This document shows, piece after piece, positions 1-9,700 of a stretch of DNA of 64,000 nucleotides (positions are counted from its first letter, which is position 1; each line of letters opens with the position of its first letter). The stretch comes from Paludibacteraceae bacterium. GTDB taxonomy: Bacteria > Bacteroidota > Bacteroidia > Bacteroidales > Paludibacteraceae. Both the position numbers and the translations under genes were made by a program. Under the pieces are notes generated by a model. It was not told the DNA's origin, did no database searches, and worked only from the letters and a program-made list of their open reading frames with translations. The stretch spans positions 186,001 through 250,000 of the forward strand of contig JAILLP010000011.1 of the NCBI GenBank assembly GCA_024693065.1. Direction: 5' to 3'.

Positions 1-2411
1 TATTCTCTCTGATAGTGTTTTGCTGGTGCTTCCCTTGGACGTGTTTGTCTGAAGGACATGTGGTGGTCGGTTCCGTGGTGGATGCCGAGGGCGGTCCATT
101 GCCACAGGCTGATGTGGAGGAAAAACGCTTGGGGATAGGCACCTTTTGCGATGATGGAGGCCATTTCCAATTGGAGATCCCCCCCTCTGACACAATCCGC
201 ATGGTTGAATTGCATTTTTCATTTGTGGGATACCACCCCTATGTTAAGGTTGTTCCTTTGGATCGGGATACTGTTTCTGTCCATGTCTCTTTGAAAGATA
301 AGTCGGATTTGATAGATCAGGTGGATGTCGTTGGTGTCGTTAAGCAGGAGACTTTCGTCGAAAAACTTAATGTGGATGTGGCGAAATCTATCCCTGATGT
401 GAGTGGTGACGCTATAAACAGTATGATTTCCTCGTTCTCCGGTGTTTCGTCCACCAATGAGCTGAGTTCGCAGTATTCTGTGCGAGGAGGAAATTATGAC
501 GAGAATTGTGTCTATGTTAACTCCATTGAGGTTTACCGCCCTTTGCTGATACGGAGTGGCGAGCAGGAAGGCCTTAGTTTTGTGAATTCGGATATGGTGG
601 AGTCTGTCGCCTTCTCTTCTGGCGGGTTCTCTCCTGAGTACGGGGACAAGATGTCATCCGTGTTGGATATAAAATACAAGACTCCGACGACTTTCGAAGG
701 GTCTGCTTCTATCAGTTTTTTGGGTGCCTCCGCATATGTTGGAAGTTCTTCCAAACGATTTTCGCAGATGCATGGTTTCCGATACAAGACATCCTCCTAT
801 TTGCTTAATACGTTGGAGACGGAGGGTGAATATAATCCGAGGTTCCTGGATTATCAGACCCACATGACGCTGCGAGTCTCGCCTAGGAGTAAACTATCCT
901 TCTTGGGTAATCTCTCAAGGAACAGGTATGAATTTGTTCCTAAGATGCGCAGTACCAACATCTGTACGATGGCGGACATGGGGAATGCCAAGACGGTAGA
1001 ATTCCACTTTGAAGGGCAGGAGATGGATTTGTTCTCCACTATGTCGGGTGCTCTGACATTCTCGTTTGCCCCGAAATCTTCCCTCTCCCTAGATTTTATT
1101 GGTTCGTCTTTCCGTTCCATGGAGCGTGTCTCGTATGATATCGCTAGTGCCTATTGGATTGGCGCTTTGGGTACGAAAGCGTGGGGAAGCGAGATGAATG
1201 ATGGTGTGGGAACTTTCCATGAATATTCGAGAAATACGTTTGACGGGACGGTCTCGAATCTCTCTCATATCGGTACTTTGAAGTTGAGGAAAAATACGAT
1301 TAAGTGGGGACTTTCATACCAACTCGAAAACATGGGGGAGTCTGTGAACGAGTGGGAGATGCGGGACTCCGCAGGTTATTCCTTGCCGATCAATCCAGAC
1401 AAACTGATTTTGTATAAGAGCCTATATGCGGATGTGAGTGAGATTTCTCACCGGTTCTCCGGTTTCGCGCAAAATGCCTACACGTTACGTTCATCTGCGG
1501 GTCGGATTGTCCTTTTGGGCGGTGTCAGGTTCTCCTATTGGAGTTTTAATGAGCAACTGTGTGTCAGTCCCCGCGCATCTATGGCCTGGTTCCCGAACAA
1601 AAGTTCATGGGCCTTCCGTTTTGCCACGGGTATTTACCATCAGGCGATGCTTTTCAAGGAGGTGAAGAAAATCATGGAGGAGGATGGCAATCGCATCGTC
1701 TATTTGAATCGGGATGTGAAATCCCCGCGTTCTTCCCAAATTATTTTAGCTTCGGACTATTATTTCAAGAAGTGGGGCCGCCCCTTTAAACTGACGGGTG
1801 AATTATATTACAAATACATAGACAGGATCATCCCTTATCAGGTGGATAATATGAAAATCACTTATCGGGGTGAGAATTGTGCGGATGGCTTCTCCTTTGG
1901 TGGAGATGTTAAATTGTTTGGCGAATTTGTGCCTGGGACAGATTCCTGGATTTCCATTTCCCTAATGAACACCAAAGAGAATGTGTATGGGGATGGGCGA
2001 GGTTATTTGCCAAGGCCTACCGATCAAAGGTTTAATATTTCTCTGTTTTTTCAGGATTATTTCCCCGGATATGATAAGCTTAAGTTTAATGTGAAGATGG
2101 CATGGGCGGATGGATATCCTTTCCGTCCACCGGGTTCTTCCTATTGTGATGATATCCTTCGTATACCCAATTATAGGCGTTTCGATTTGGGGGTTTCCTT
2201 TCAATTGAAACATGGTGTCGATTCGATTATGGCGAGACCGTTTTTCGCTTGGATGGAGGTCTTCTCCATCAATTTGGATGTGTTCAATCTGTTGGATATA
2301 AAGAATGTTAGCACTTACTATTGGGTGCCAACGGCGGATGGTCGGCAATATGCTGTGCCCAATTATCTGACAGGAAGACTGTTCAACCTGCGTCTGGCAG
2401 TGGATTTTTAA
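1..2411 (+). CDS. TonB-dependent outer-membrane receptor, 5' end cut off by the window
   Basis: The reading frame is open from base 3 with no stop before the window edge. The first visible residues (FSLIVFCWCFPWTCLSEG) look like the end of a signal peptide, so the true start lies upstream; a GTG at base 15 is in frame but is probably internal. A carboxypeptidase-regulatory-like beta domain follows (about residues 15-95 counted from that GTG), then a TonB plug with the typical YSVRGGNYDEN and a long C-terminal beta-barrel ending in an aromatic residue (AVDF). Such proteins take up large ligands across the outer membrane with TonB energy. No SusD-type partner gene is adjacent downstream, so it may be a siderophore or peptide receptor rather than a glycan importer. 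The substrate is unknown. Confidence 0.85.
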   Translation, partial: FSLIVFCWCFPWTCLSEGHVVVGSVVDAEGGPLPQADVEEKRLGIGTFCDDGGHFQLEIPPSDTIRMVELHFSFVGYHPYVKVVPLDRDTVSVHVSLKDKSDLIDQVDVVGVVKQETFVEKLNVDVAKSIPDVSGDAINSMISSFSGVSSTNELSSQYSVRGGNYDENCVYVNSIEVYRPLLIRSGEQEGLSFVNSDMVESVAFSSGGFSPEYGDKMSSVLDIKYKTPTTFEGSASISFLGASAYVGSSSKRFSQMHGFRYKTSSYLLNTLETEGEYNPRFLDYQTHMTLRVSPRSKLSFLGNLSRNRYEFVPKMRSTNICTMADMGNAKTVEFHFEGQEMDLFSTMSGALTFSFAPKSSLSLDFIGSSFRSMERVSYDIASAYWIGALGTKAWGSEMNDGVGTFHEYSRNTFDGTVSNLSHIGTLKLRKNTIKWGLSYQLENMGESVNEWEMRDSAGYSLPINPDKLILYKSLYADVSEISHRFSGFAQNAYTLRSSAGRIVLLGGVRFSYWSFNEQLCVSPRASMAWFPNKSSWAFRFATGIYHQAMLFKEVKKIMEEDGNRIVYLNRDVKSPRSSQIILASDYYFKKWGRPFKLTGELYYKYIDRIIPYQVDNMKITYRGENCADGFSFGGDVKLFGEFVPGTDSWISISLMNTKENVYGDGRGYLPRPTDQRFNISLFFQDYFPGYDKLKFNVKMAWADGYPFRPPGSSYCDDILRIPNYRRFDLGVSFQLKHGVDSIMARPFFAWMEVFSINLDVFNLLDIKNVSTYYWVPTADGRQYAVPNYLTGRLFNLRLAVDF

Positions 2412-2454
2412 ATGTAGATAGATGTTTTTAAGGGATTTGCCCGATATATAGATT

Positions 2455-3876
2455 ATGATGGAAGAAAAAAAATTAAAGAATTATTCGTTCTCTTTGGTCG
2501 CCTTGACCACTTTGTTTTTCATGTGGGGTTTCATCACTTGCTTGAATGATATTCTCATCCCCTACTTGAAAGGTGTGTTTGATTTGTCTCAGTTCGAGGC
2601 CACGTTAGTGCAGCTGGCTTTTTTCTTTGCCTATTTTGTGGTCTCGCTGATTTATTTCATAGTATCTGCCACATTCGGGGACCCCATATTGAAGATAGGG
2701 TATAAGAACACGATTGTGCTGGGTCTGTTCATCTCGTCGGTGGCCTGCTTCCTGTTTTATTGCGAGGCGAATTCCGAGACCCCTGTATTCGTGGTGTTCC
2801 TGCTGGCGCTGTTCCTATTAGGCGCCGGATTCACATTCCTGCAGATCGCGGCCAATCCGTTGGTGGCTATTCTGGGGTCGCCTGAGACCTCTTCCAGTAG
2901 ACTGAATCTCTCCCAAGCCTTCAACTCGTTGGGTACCACGTTGGCTCCGATCATCGGAGGTGTGCTCATCTTCGACTATTTCCTGGTGGATGGACAAGGA
3001 GCCTCCTCCGTGCGCATTCCCTATCTGGTGTTGTCTAGTTTGTTGCTGATATTGTGCGGTTTCATCTTCTTCTCGGAGATCCCGACAGTCGAGTTGAAAG
3101 ACGACAATAAGGGATTGGACCGGTTGGGTGCGTTGCGCCATCCTCATCTGCGCTATGGTATGATCGGTATCTTCTGCTATGTGGGTGCCGAGGTGGCGAT
3201 AGGCAGCAACTTGGTCGAGTATATGAAGAACTTCCATACCATGAATGAACTGAATGCCAGTAAGTTGCTTACCTTCTATTGGGGAGGTGCGATGATTGGT
3301 AGGTTCATGGGCTCCATCTCCATGAGCAAGATGCGTTTCCAGACGAAATGCATCTTGATGATCTTGTCGGCGGTAGCTTCCTTGGCCCTTATCTTCTGGG
3401 TGATAGGCTTGTCTGCGGAAATGTCGTTCAAGCAGTTTGTCGACTTCTTCTTCGAGATGAAGGTATATTATTTCCTGATATTCTTGGTGCTGAACTTCTT
3501 TGTGTTCATGTTGGCCAAGTCTATACCTTCCCGCACGTTGGGTCTGTTCGCCGTCATGAACATGGCTTTGATCGCCTTGATGTTGGTGATGGAAAACGAA
3601 CTCTCTCTTTGGGCGATTTTGGCGGTTGGTTTGTTCAACTCCATCATGTTCCCGAACCTGATCACACTGGCGATCGACGGCTTAGGTAAGTATACCTCCC
3701 AAGGTTCTTCGTTGTTGGTGATGATGATTCTGGGTGGTGCGGTAGTGCCACCGTTGCAAGGCTTGCTCTCCGATTGCATCAATGCTCATGCGGCATTTGC
3801 CCTTCCGCTGTTGTGCTACGCTTATCTGGTGTGGTATGGCTATGTCGGTTGTAAGAAACGCAAGGAGAATAAGTAG
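2455..3876 (+). CDS. Sugar:H+ symporter of the MFS, FucP/GluP type
   Basis: A 473-residue inner-membrane protein with about 12 hydrophobic segments. The N-terminus has the family hallmark FFMWGFITCLNDILIPYLK, and residues 120-165 (QIAANPLVAILG, LSQAFNSLGTTLAPIIGG) match the fucose permease/glucose-galactose transporter family (TIGR01272/FucP group). Two ATGs open the frame (2455 and 2458); either could be used. The adjacent ROK kinase, 48 bases downstream of the stop, would phosphorylate the imported sugar, which supports a hexose such as glucose, galactose or an amino sugar. Fucose is less likely because no fucose isomerase or kinase genes are near. Confidence 0.88.
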   Translation: MMEEKKLKNYSFSLVALTTLFFMWGFITCLNDILIPYLKGVFDLSQFEATLVQLAFFFAYFVVSLIYFIVSATFGDPILKIGYKNTIVLGLFISSVACFLFYCEANSETPVFVVFLLALFLLGAGFTFLQIAANPLVAILGSPETSSSRLNLSQAFNSLGTTLAPIIGGVLIFDYFLVDGQGASSVRIPYLVLSSLLLILCGFIFFSEIPTVELKDDNKGLDRLGALRHPHLRYGMIGIFCYVGAEVAIGSNLVEYMKNFHTMNELNASKLLTFYWGGAMIGRFMGSISMSKMRFQTKCILMILSAVASLALIFWVIGLSAEMSFKQFVDFFFEMKVYYFLIFLVLNFFVFMLAKSIPSRTLGLFAVMNMALIALMLVMENELSLWAILAVGLFNSIMFPNLITLAIDGLGKYTSQGSSLLVMMILGGAVVPPLQGLLSDCINAHAAFALPLLCYAYLVWYGYVGCKKRKENK

Positions 3877-3924
3877 CCCTCTATTGTTTTGAATTTTAAT
3901 ATATTAACTAATAAACAAAAAGAT

Positions 3925-4887
3925 ATGAAGTCTGAATTGAAACCTAATGTGGTTGGAATCGACATCGGAGGTACCAACACCGTGTTCGGAATCGTTGACG
4001 CGAATGGTAATGTCTTGGCATCCAACTCGATAAAGACGCAGGCGTATCCTGAATTGGAGGATTACATCGAGGCTTTGGGAAATGGTTTGTTGGAACTGAT
4101 CTCCAAGAATGGTGGAGCGGAGAAGATCAATGGCATAGGTGTGGGTGCGCCTAATGCGAACTATTACACCGGTAACATCGAGCATGCGGCCAATTTGCCG
4201 TGGAAGGGAATCGTCCCTTTCGCTAAGATGCTTTCCGACAAGGTGGGCCTTCCTGTTTCCTTGACCAACGACGCCAATGCGGCCGCCATCGGTGAGATGA
4301 AGTACGGTGCCGCTCGTGGGATGCGTGATTTCATCATGATCACGTTGGGTACGGGCGTTGGTAGCGGTGTGGTCGCTAACGGACAATTGATTTATGGACA
4401 TGATGGCAATGCGGGCGAGTTGGGCCACGTGATCGTGCGTCGTGACGGTCGTCCTTGCGGCTGTGGCAACAAGGGTTGCTTGGAGACTTATACTTCCGCT
4501 ACGGGTGTTGCCCGTACCGCCAAGGAGTTTTTGCTCAACCGCAAAGAGGATTCCCTCCTCCGCAAGATCGATTTGGACAAGATCACTTCCAAGGATGTTT
4601 TTGACGCCGCTATGGCGGGCGACCAGATTGCGAAGGATATCTTTGCCTTCACCGGACAGGTCTTGGGTGAGGCGTTGGCCGATTTCGTGAAGTTCAGCAG
4701 CCCTGAGGCGTTCGTTCTTTTCGGCGGTTTGGCGAAGGCTGGAGATTTGCTGTTCAATCCAGTGAAGAAAGCGATGGACGACAACTTGATGCCTGTGTTC
4801 AAGGGCAAGGTGAAGGTGTTGTTCTCCCAAATGAAGGATGCCGATGCCGCTGTGCTGGGCGCTTCCGCTTTGGCTTGGGATATATAA
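3925..4887 (+). CDS. ROK-family sugar kinase (glucokinase-like)
   Basis: A 320-residue cytoplasmic kinase. The N-terminus has the ATP-binding DIGGTN (residues 13-18), the middle has the phosphate-binding TLGTGVGSG, and the C-terminal half has the ROK zinc cluster CGCGNKGCLE. There is no N-terminal helix-turn-helix, so this is an enzyme and not a repressor. The frame also opens at a TTG (3889), but the ATG at 3925 directly before the conserved beta strand is the natural start. It lies just downstream of an MFS sugar symporter with no terminator between, so the two probably form a transport-phosphorylation operon. Glucose is the usual substrate of close relatives; N-acetylglucosamine or mannose cannot be excluded. 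Confidence 0.88.
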   Translation: MKSELKPNVVGIDIGGTNTVFGIVDANGNVLASNSIKTQAYPELEDYIEALGNGLLELISKNGGAEKINGIGVGAPNANYYTGNIEHAANLPWKGIVPFAKMLSDKVGLPVSLTNDANAAAIGEMKYGAARGMRDFIMITLGTGVGSGVVANGQLIYGHDGNAGELGHVIVRRDGRPCGCGNKGCLETYTSATGVARTAKEFLLNRKEDSLLRKIDLDKITSKDVFDAAMAGDQIAKDIFAFTGQVLGEALADFVKFSSPEAFVLFGGLAKAGDLLFNPVKKAMDDNLMPVFKGKVKVLFSQMKDADAAVLGASALAWDI

Positions 4888-4918
4888 CAGAGCGTTATAA
4901 AACCTCATATGAATTGGG

Positions 4919-4948
4919 AAAGGGAATCTTTATGGTTCCCTTTTCTGT
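4919..4948 (+). terminator. Hairpin terminator after the sugar kinase
   Basis: AAAGGGAA (4919-4926) pairs with TTCCCTTT (4936-4943) around a 9-base loop, and a T-rich run follows. It separates the transporter/kinase pair from the CoA-transferase gene. Confidence 0.75.
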
Positions 4949-5045
4949 TTGCATATATATTGCATATTTATTCCATTTGTATTCTTTAGTTTGATATTTA
5001 TGCAATTTTTTAGTGGAAAAGCATAGAGGTTTGGATTTTTTGTTG

Positions 5046-5053
5046 TACTTTCG
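5046..5053 (+). promoter_or_regulatory. Possible -7 element of the CoA-transferase promoter
   Basis: TACTTTCG resembles the Bacteroidota -7 box TAnnTTTG with one mismatch. No clear TTTG is found at the usual distance upstream; one lies at 5030-5033, which is too close. The region 4949-5045 is otherwise AT-rich with no other structure that I see. The inferred leader is about 50 bases. Confidence 0.4.
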
Positions 5054-5106
5054 CGCTGTTTTTCAGAAACAAGAGTTAATAACCGAATAAGAAATAGTAA
5101 GGTATA

Positions 5107-6594
5107 ATGGCATTTAACTTTATCACTGCCGAGGAGGCAGCGTCTTACATTAAGAACAATGATGTGATTGGCATCGGTGGTTTCTCATCGGTGGGTACGG
5201 TCAAGGCTGTGACTACCGCTCTCGCGGAGAAGGCGGAGGCGGAGCATGCGAAGGGAAATGAGTTCAAGGTTGGCATGATCACCGGTGGTTCGACGGGTGA
5301 CCAGATCGATGGAGCCCTCTCCCGCGCGAAGGCAGTGAAGTTCCGTACTCCTTTCCAGTCAAGCAAGTATATGCGTGATGCGATCAACAAGTGCGAGGTG
5401 CAGTATTTCGACATGCACTTGTCCCACGTGGCGCAGGACCTCCGTTACGGATTCCTTGGCCCAGTTGATTATGCGCTTATCGAGGCGGCAGATATCACGG
5501 ACAAGGGTGAAATCGTCTTGACGACTTCCGTAGGTATCACCCCTACGTTGGTGGAGAAGGCTAAGAAGGTCATCATCGAGTTGAATGCGCATCATCCTGC
5601 GAAGATCAATGGAATGCACGACTTGTATGAGCCGGTTAACCCTCCTCACCGTCGTGAGATCCCTATCTATACTCCATCCGACCGTATCGGTACCGCCACG
5701 TTGAAGGTAGACCCTTCCAAGGTGATCGGTGTCGTAAAGACAGACATGAAGGATGGCATCGCTCAGTTCACGCCGGTGGATGCTGTGACTGCTAAGATCG
5801 GAGAGAACGTGGCCAACTTCCTGTTGAGCGAGCTCCGCAAGGGTATCATCCCGAAAGAGTTCTTGCCGTTGCAGTCTGGTGTCGGAAACATCGCCAATGC
5901 GGTGTTGAGCTCCCTTGGCAACTGCGACGATATTCCGTCGTTCACCATGTTCACCGAGGTGATCCAGAACTCCGTGATCGATTTGATGAAGCGTGGACGT
6001 ATCACGTTCGCCAGCGGTAGTTCCCTGACCTTGTCGGACGACGTGCTGATGGATGTCTATGCGGACTATGATTTCTTCAAGGATAAATTGATGCTCCGTC
6101 CTCAGGAGCTTACCAACAACCCTGAGTTGGTTCGTCGTTTGGGTGTCATCGCCATCAACACGGCGCTTGAGTTGGATATCTTCGGAAACGTGAACAGTAC
6201 GAACGTGTTGGGTCAGAAGATGATGAACGGTTTGGGTGGTTCGGCGGATTTCGCCCGTAACGCATTCCTCTCCATCTTCACTTGTCCATCCGTCGCTAAG
6301 GGTGGCGTGATTTCCGCTATCGTGCCGATGGCGAGCCACATCGATAGCTCTGAGCACTCCGTGAAGGTGATCGTCACCGAGCAGGGTGTCGCTGACTTGC
6401 GCGCGAAGTCTCCGTTGCAGAAGGCTGAGACGATTATCGAGAACTGTGTTCACCCAGACTATAAGGAATTGTTGTGGGATTACCTCAAATTGGCCGCCGG
6501 CAAGTGCCACACGCCAATGACGCTCTCCAAGGCGTTGAGGATGCATATCGCCTTCGAGGAGACGGGCGACATGCGTAACACCAAGTGGGATTGA
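5107..6594 (+). CDS. Acetyl-CoA hydrolase/transferase family, probable succinate:acetate-type CoA-transferase
   Basis: A 495-residue cytoplasmic enzyme of the class I CoA-transferase superfamily. The oxyanion-loop motif SGVGNIANAV starts at residue 257, and the catalytic glutamate is E284 in MFTEVIQ. The C-terminal half has GLGGSADFARNAFLS and VTEQGVADLR, typical of the group that moves CoA between succinate, acetate and propionate. In gut Bacteroidales this step serves the succinate-propionate fermentation or conserves the thioester energy of acetyl-CoA. It stands as a single gene between a terminator upstream and a strong terminator downstream. Which acyl pair it prefers cannot be read from the sequence; true hydrolase activity is the less likely alternative. 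Confidence 0.9.
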   Translation: MAFNFITAEEAASYIKNNDVIGIGGFSSVGTVKAVTTALAEKAEAEHAKGNEFKVGMITGGSTGDQIDGALSRAKAVKFRTPFQSSKYMRDAINKCEVQYFDMHLSHVAQDLRYGFLGPVDYALIEAADITDKGEIVLTTSVGITPTLVEKAKKVIIELNAHHPAKINGMHDLYEPVNPPHRREIPIYTPSDRIGTATLKVDPSKVIGVVKTDMKDGIAQFTPVDAVTAKIGENVANFLLSELRKGIIPKEFLPLQSGVGNIANAVLSSLGNCDDIPSFTMFTEVIQNSVIDLMKRGRITFASGSSLTLSDDVLMDVYADYDFFKDKLMLRPQELTNNPELVRRLGVIAINTALELDIFGNVNSTNVLGQKMMNGLGGSADFARNAFLSIFTCPSVAKGGVISAIVPMASHIDSSEHSVKVIVTEQGVADLRAKSPLQKAETIIENCVHPDYKELLWDYLKLAAGKCHTPMTLSKALRMHIAFEETGDMRNTKWD

Positions 6595-6626
6595 TAGTTG
6601 TTGTCTTTTTTGTTGAAATATTTTTG

Positions 6627-6655
6627 TAACTTCGCGACATCGTAGTGTCTCGAAG
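6627..6655 (+). promoter_or_regulatory. -7-like box followed by a perfect-looking hairpin, upstream of the repeat protein
   Basis: TAACTTCG (6627-6634) is a near match to the Bacteroidota -7 box. It overlaps a hairpin: CTTCGCGACA (6630-6639) pairs with TGTCTCGAAG (6646-6655) with one C/T mismatch and a 6-base loop. A second hairpin with a T run follows at 6664. The element could be a promoter, a first hairpin of a two-part terminator, or both. Confidence 0.35.
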
Positions 6656-6663
6656 CACAAACG

Positions 6664-6705
6664 AAAGGGATGCTATGGTACATGGCATCTCTTTTGTTTT
6701 TTTAT
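6664..6705 (+). terminator. Strong hairpin terminator (or leader attenuator) before the repeat protein gene
   Basis: AAAGGGATGCTATG (6664-6677) pairs with CATGGCATCTCTTT (6681-6694), with two G-U pairs and a GTA loop. The downstream arm runs straight into GTTTTTTT. It most simply ends the CoA-transferase transcript. Only 30 bases separate it from the next ATG, so if the promoter-like box at 6627 is used the hairpin would sit inside the leader of the next gene. Confidence 0.7.
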
Positions 6706-6734
6706 AACGTATTACTTGATAAGATTGAAATCCG

Positions 6735-9700
6735 ATGAAAAAACTTTTGCTTTTGCTCTGTTCTTTTTGGTTGCTGTCGGCCACTGGCCTCATGGCACAG
6801 GTGCGTGTCCCCTTTACGATGGACTCGAATATCTTCTATGGCGCATACGTGACGACAGGAGGAAAGTACAACTATGAGTGGACGGATGGCCAGATAAGGA
6901 TATGGTCGGGAGGTTTGCTCGAGGCTGGTTGTGGGTTCTGCTGGGACGATCGTTTTTTCACCGTGGAAATAACGGGGGTGCCGGATATTGTCAGTTTCAC
7001 CACCTCTGCCTCCGCTTTGGCCACAGCCTTAGGCGAAACAGATTGGAAATTGGAGGAGAGTGCGAATGGCGAGACGTGGCAGACGCTCTGGACCAGCTCA
7101 AACCATGACAACAACGTCTCTGAACGTTTGAACCCAAATACGAAGTATGTCCGTCTGCATTATGGTTTGAACTATTCCGGCTATGTGAAGAATTTCTCCA
7201 TCTCTGCCCGTCACCATGTGACATTTCGGGCGGATGGCGAGACGCTTGGTGTGTTTGGCCCTTTCGGGAAGGATGAGTCACTCGGAACGATTGTGGCACC
7301 GACCCCAGAGAAGGCATGCTATGATTTTGTGGGATGGGACAGAACTTTGCCTGCTAAAATGGGGGGCGAGGACATAGTCCTGAATGCCTTGTTCGAGGAG
7401 AAGGAGTATAGCGCCACGATACGTTTCTCCAATGAGGCGGAGAACATAGCCATGGCGGATTCCGTGATCTCTTTCAAGTGCGGTTCCTCCATCACCGTCG
7501 ATGGGGCTACCGTGGAAGGCTTCACGTTTGGGGGGTGGTCGCCTGAGCTGCCATCCGTCGGATCGCCTGAGATGGACGGACAGACCTATGTGGCGCAATG
7601 GACCCGTAATGTATATAAACTGAATTATATCGACGGAGCAAACACCTCTTCCGTCAGCGTCGAGTATGGCAGAGTCATTCCGGAGTTGACAAAGCCTGAG
7701 AAGGAAGGCTATACTTTCCTCCAATGGATCCCTTCCCTGCCGGAGACCATGCCTTCCCATGATGTGTCCGTTTCCGCCGAATGGAGAGTGAACAAACATT
7801 CGCTTACCCTGCACTTGACGGAGGACAGCGTATTGACCGATTCGTTGGACTATGGGGCTGTGTTTCTCCTGCCGATTCCTTCCCGCAGTGGCTATACGTT
7901 CGACGGGTGGAAAGATTTGCTGGAGTCCATGCCAGACCATGATGTAGACGTGTGGGCGCAGTGGATTCAAAACGAGTATCGTTTCTCTGCAGTTGTGGCG
8001 GGCGACACGCTCCTCTCCGCATTTCACCATATGGGTGATACCATCCAACTATCCGACACGTTCGGTGTCTACGGATATTCCATCGTCGGATGGGAGCCTT
8101 CCCTGCCTGCGGTCATGCCAGACTCCGATTGGACGGTCACGGCAATTCTGAAGGCGAACAGCCATTGGCTCACGGTCCGTGTGGATTCTGTGACGACCTA
8201 TTCCGAACAGGTTGATTTTGCTACCCCTATAGACATGGATCTTTTGGTTCCTGGGGATTCCGCCGGGGTGGCTTTCGAATGGATTTCGGAGCCGATCGCT
8301 TCGATGCCGGATAGCGATGTCGTCTTGTTAGGCAAGTATGTGAACCAAAAATATCCGTTGAGAATCTATGATGACGAACTCGTTTGGGTGGATACGCTCT
8401 GCCCGTACGATGATTCCTTGGCCCTTTGCGAACCAGTGAAGCGTGGCTATCATTTGACCAACTGGGATGATGTGCCTTCCATCATGCCTGCTAGTCCGGT
8501 GGAGGTGCGTTTGGTATGGGAGAAGAACACGTATGCGATCGCCTTGGAGGTGGACAATGATACACTATGGACGAATACGGTGGCATATGCCGATACCATC
8601 GCTTACCCTGTATTCCCTGATAGTATAGGCTATCGTTTGTATTGGACGGCTGAGTTGCCGGTTGTGATGCCCGATTCAGATGTGTTGATCCATGGATATT
8701 GGGACGAGTACAAATGGTTGTGTCGTTTGGTGGACCGTGATACCGTGTTGCTTTCGGGCTACTACCGTCCGGGGGAAACGATTGCAGGTGTGACGGATCC
8801 TGTTAGGGAAGGGTATACTTTCGTTGGATGGTCGCCGGAAATACCTGTGCTGATGCCCGATTCGGACTTCAGTGCGATAGCCCAGTGGGAAAGAAACACC
8901 TATCCATTCCGTGTATTTTTGGACGAGGAGACGATAATCGACACGGTTTATTATTACGACGACACGATAGTGGCACCATACATCCCCGAGAGAGTAGGGT
9001 ACACGTTGGTACAAGACACCTGTCCGGCCCGTATGCCAGCGCGTCCGGTGAAGCTTAGTTATGCTTGGAGCGTGAACCATCATCGTTTGGTGTTGAAGGA
9101 TGGTGATGAAGTGCTGCTCGATTTGTTGTACGGTTATGGAGACCAGTTGCCAGACAGTACGCTTTCCCACACGGGGTACACCTTCGCCGGTTGGCAACCC
9201 GAGTTGCCTGCGACCATGCCCGATACGGACATCGTCTCCGTTGCGGTGTGGAACGTAAACCATTACAAGTTGGTCACGTTAGTGGATGGAGACACGTTGC
9301 GCAATGACTCGTATGCGTTTGAGGATGCGATTGTCATCATGGATGTGGAGGAGAAGACGGGCTATCGGTTCGATTGGTTGGATTCCTTCCCTGTCCGTAT
9401 GCCTGCGGAGGACGTTACGGTCCGTGGACACTATTCACCGTTGAGTTACCCGTTCGTCGTGCTGGTGGATGGAGACACGTTGGTATCGAAGACCTATCTT
9501 TTCGGCGAATTGGTTGAAGTGCCGGCTGCGCCACAGAAGGAAGGCTATTCGTTCGTGGGATGGAAAGATAGTGTGCCAGCGTATATGCCGGCGCACCCGT
9601 TGCGTTTGGAGGCGGTATGGGAGACGAATCGATACCGGTTGCAATTGGTGGACATGGATTCCGTGACGCTTGACACGACAATCGCCTTTGGCGGCGCATT

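Noticed and set aside
3904..4908. Open frame of 334 codons on the minus strand across the sugar kinase gene
   Set aside because: It mirrors the ROK kinase, gives a His/Arg/Gln-rich protein without any motif, and has no start signals.
5359..6660. Open frame of 433 codons on the minus strand across the CoA-transferase gene
   Set aside because: Antisense shadow of a strongly codon-biased gene; no domain is recognisable.
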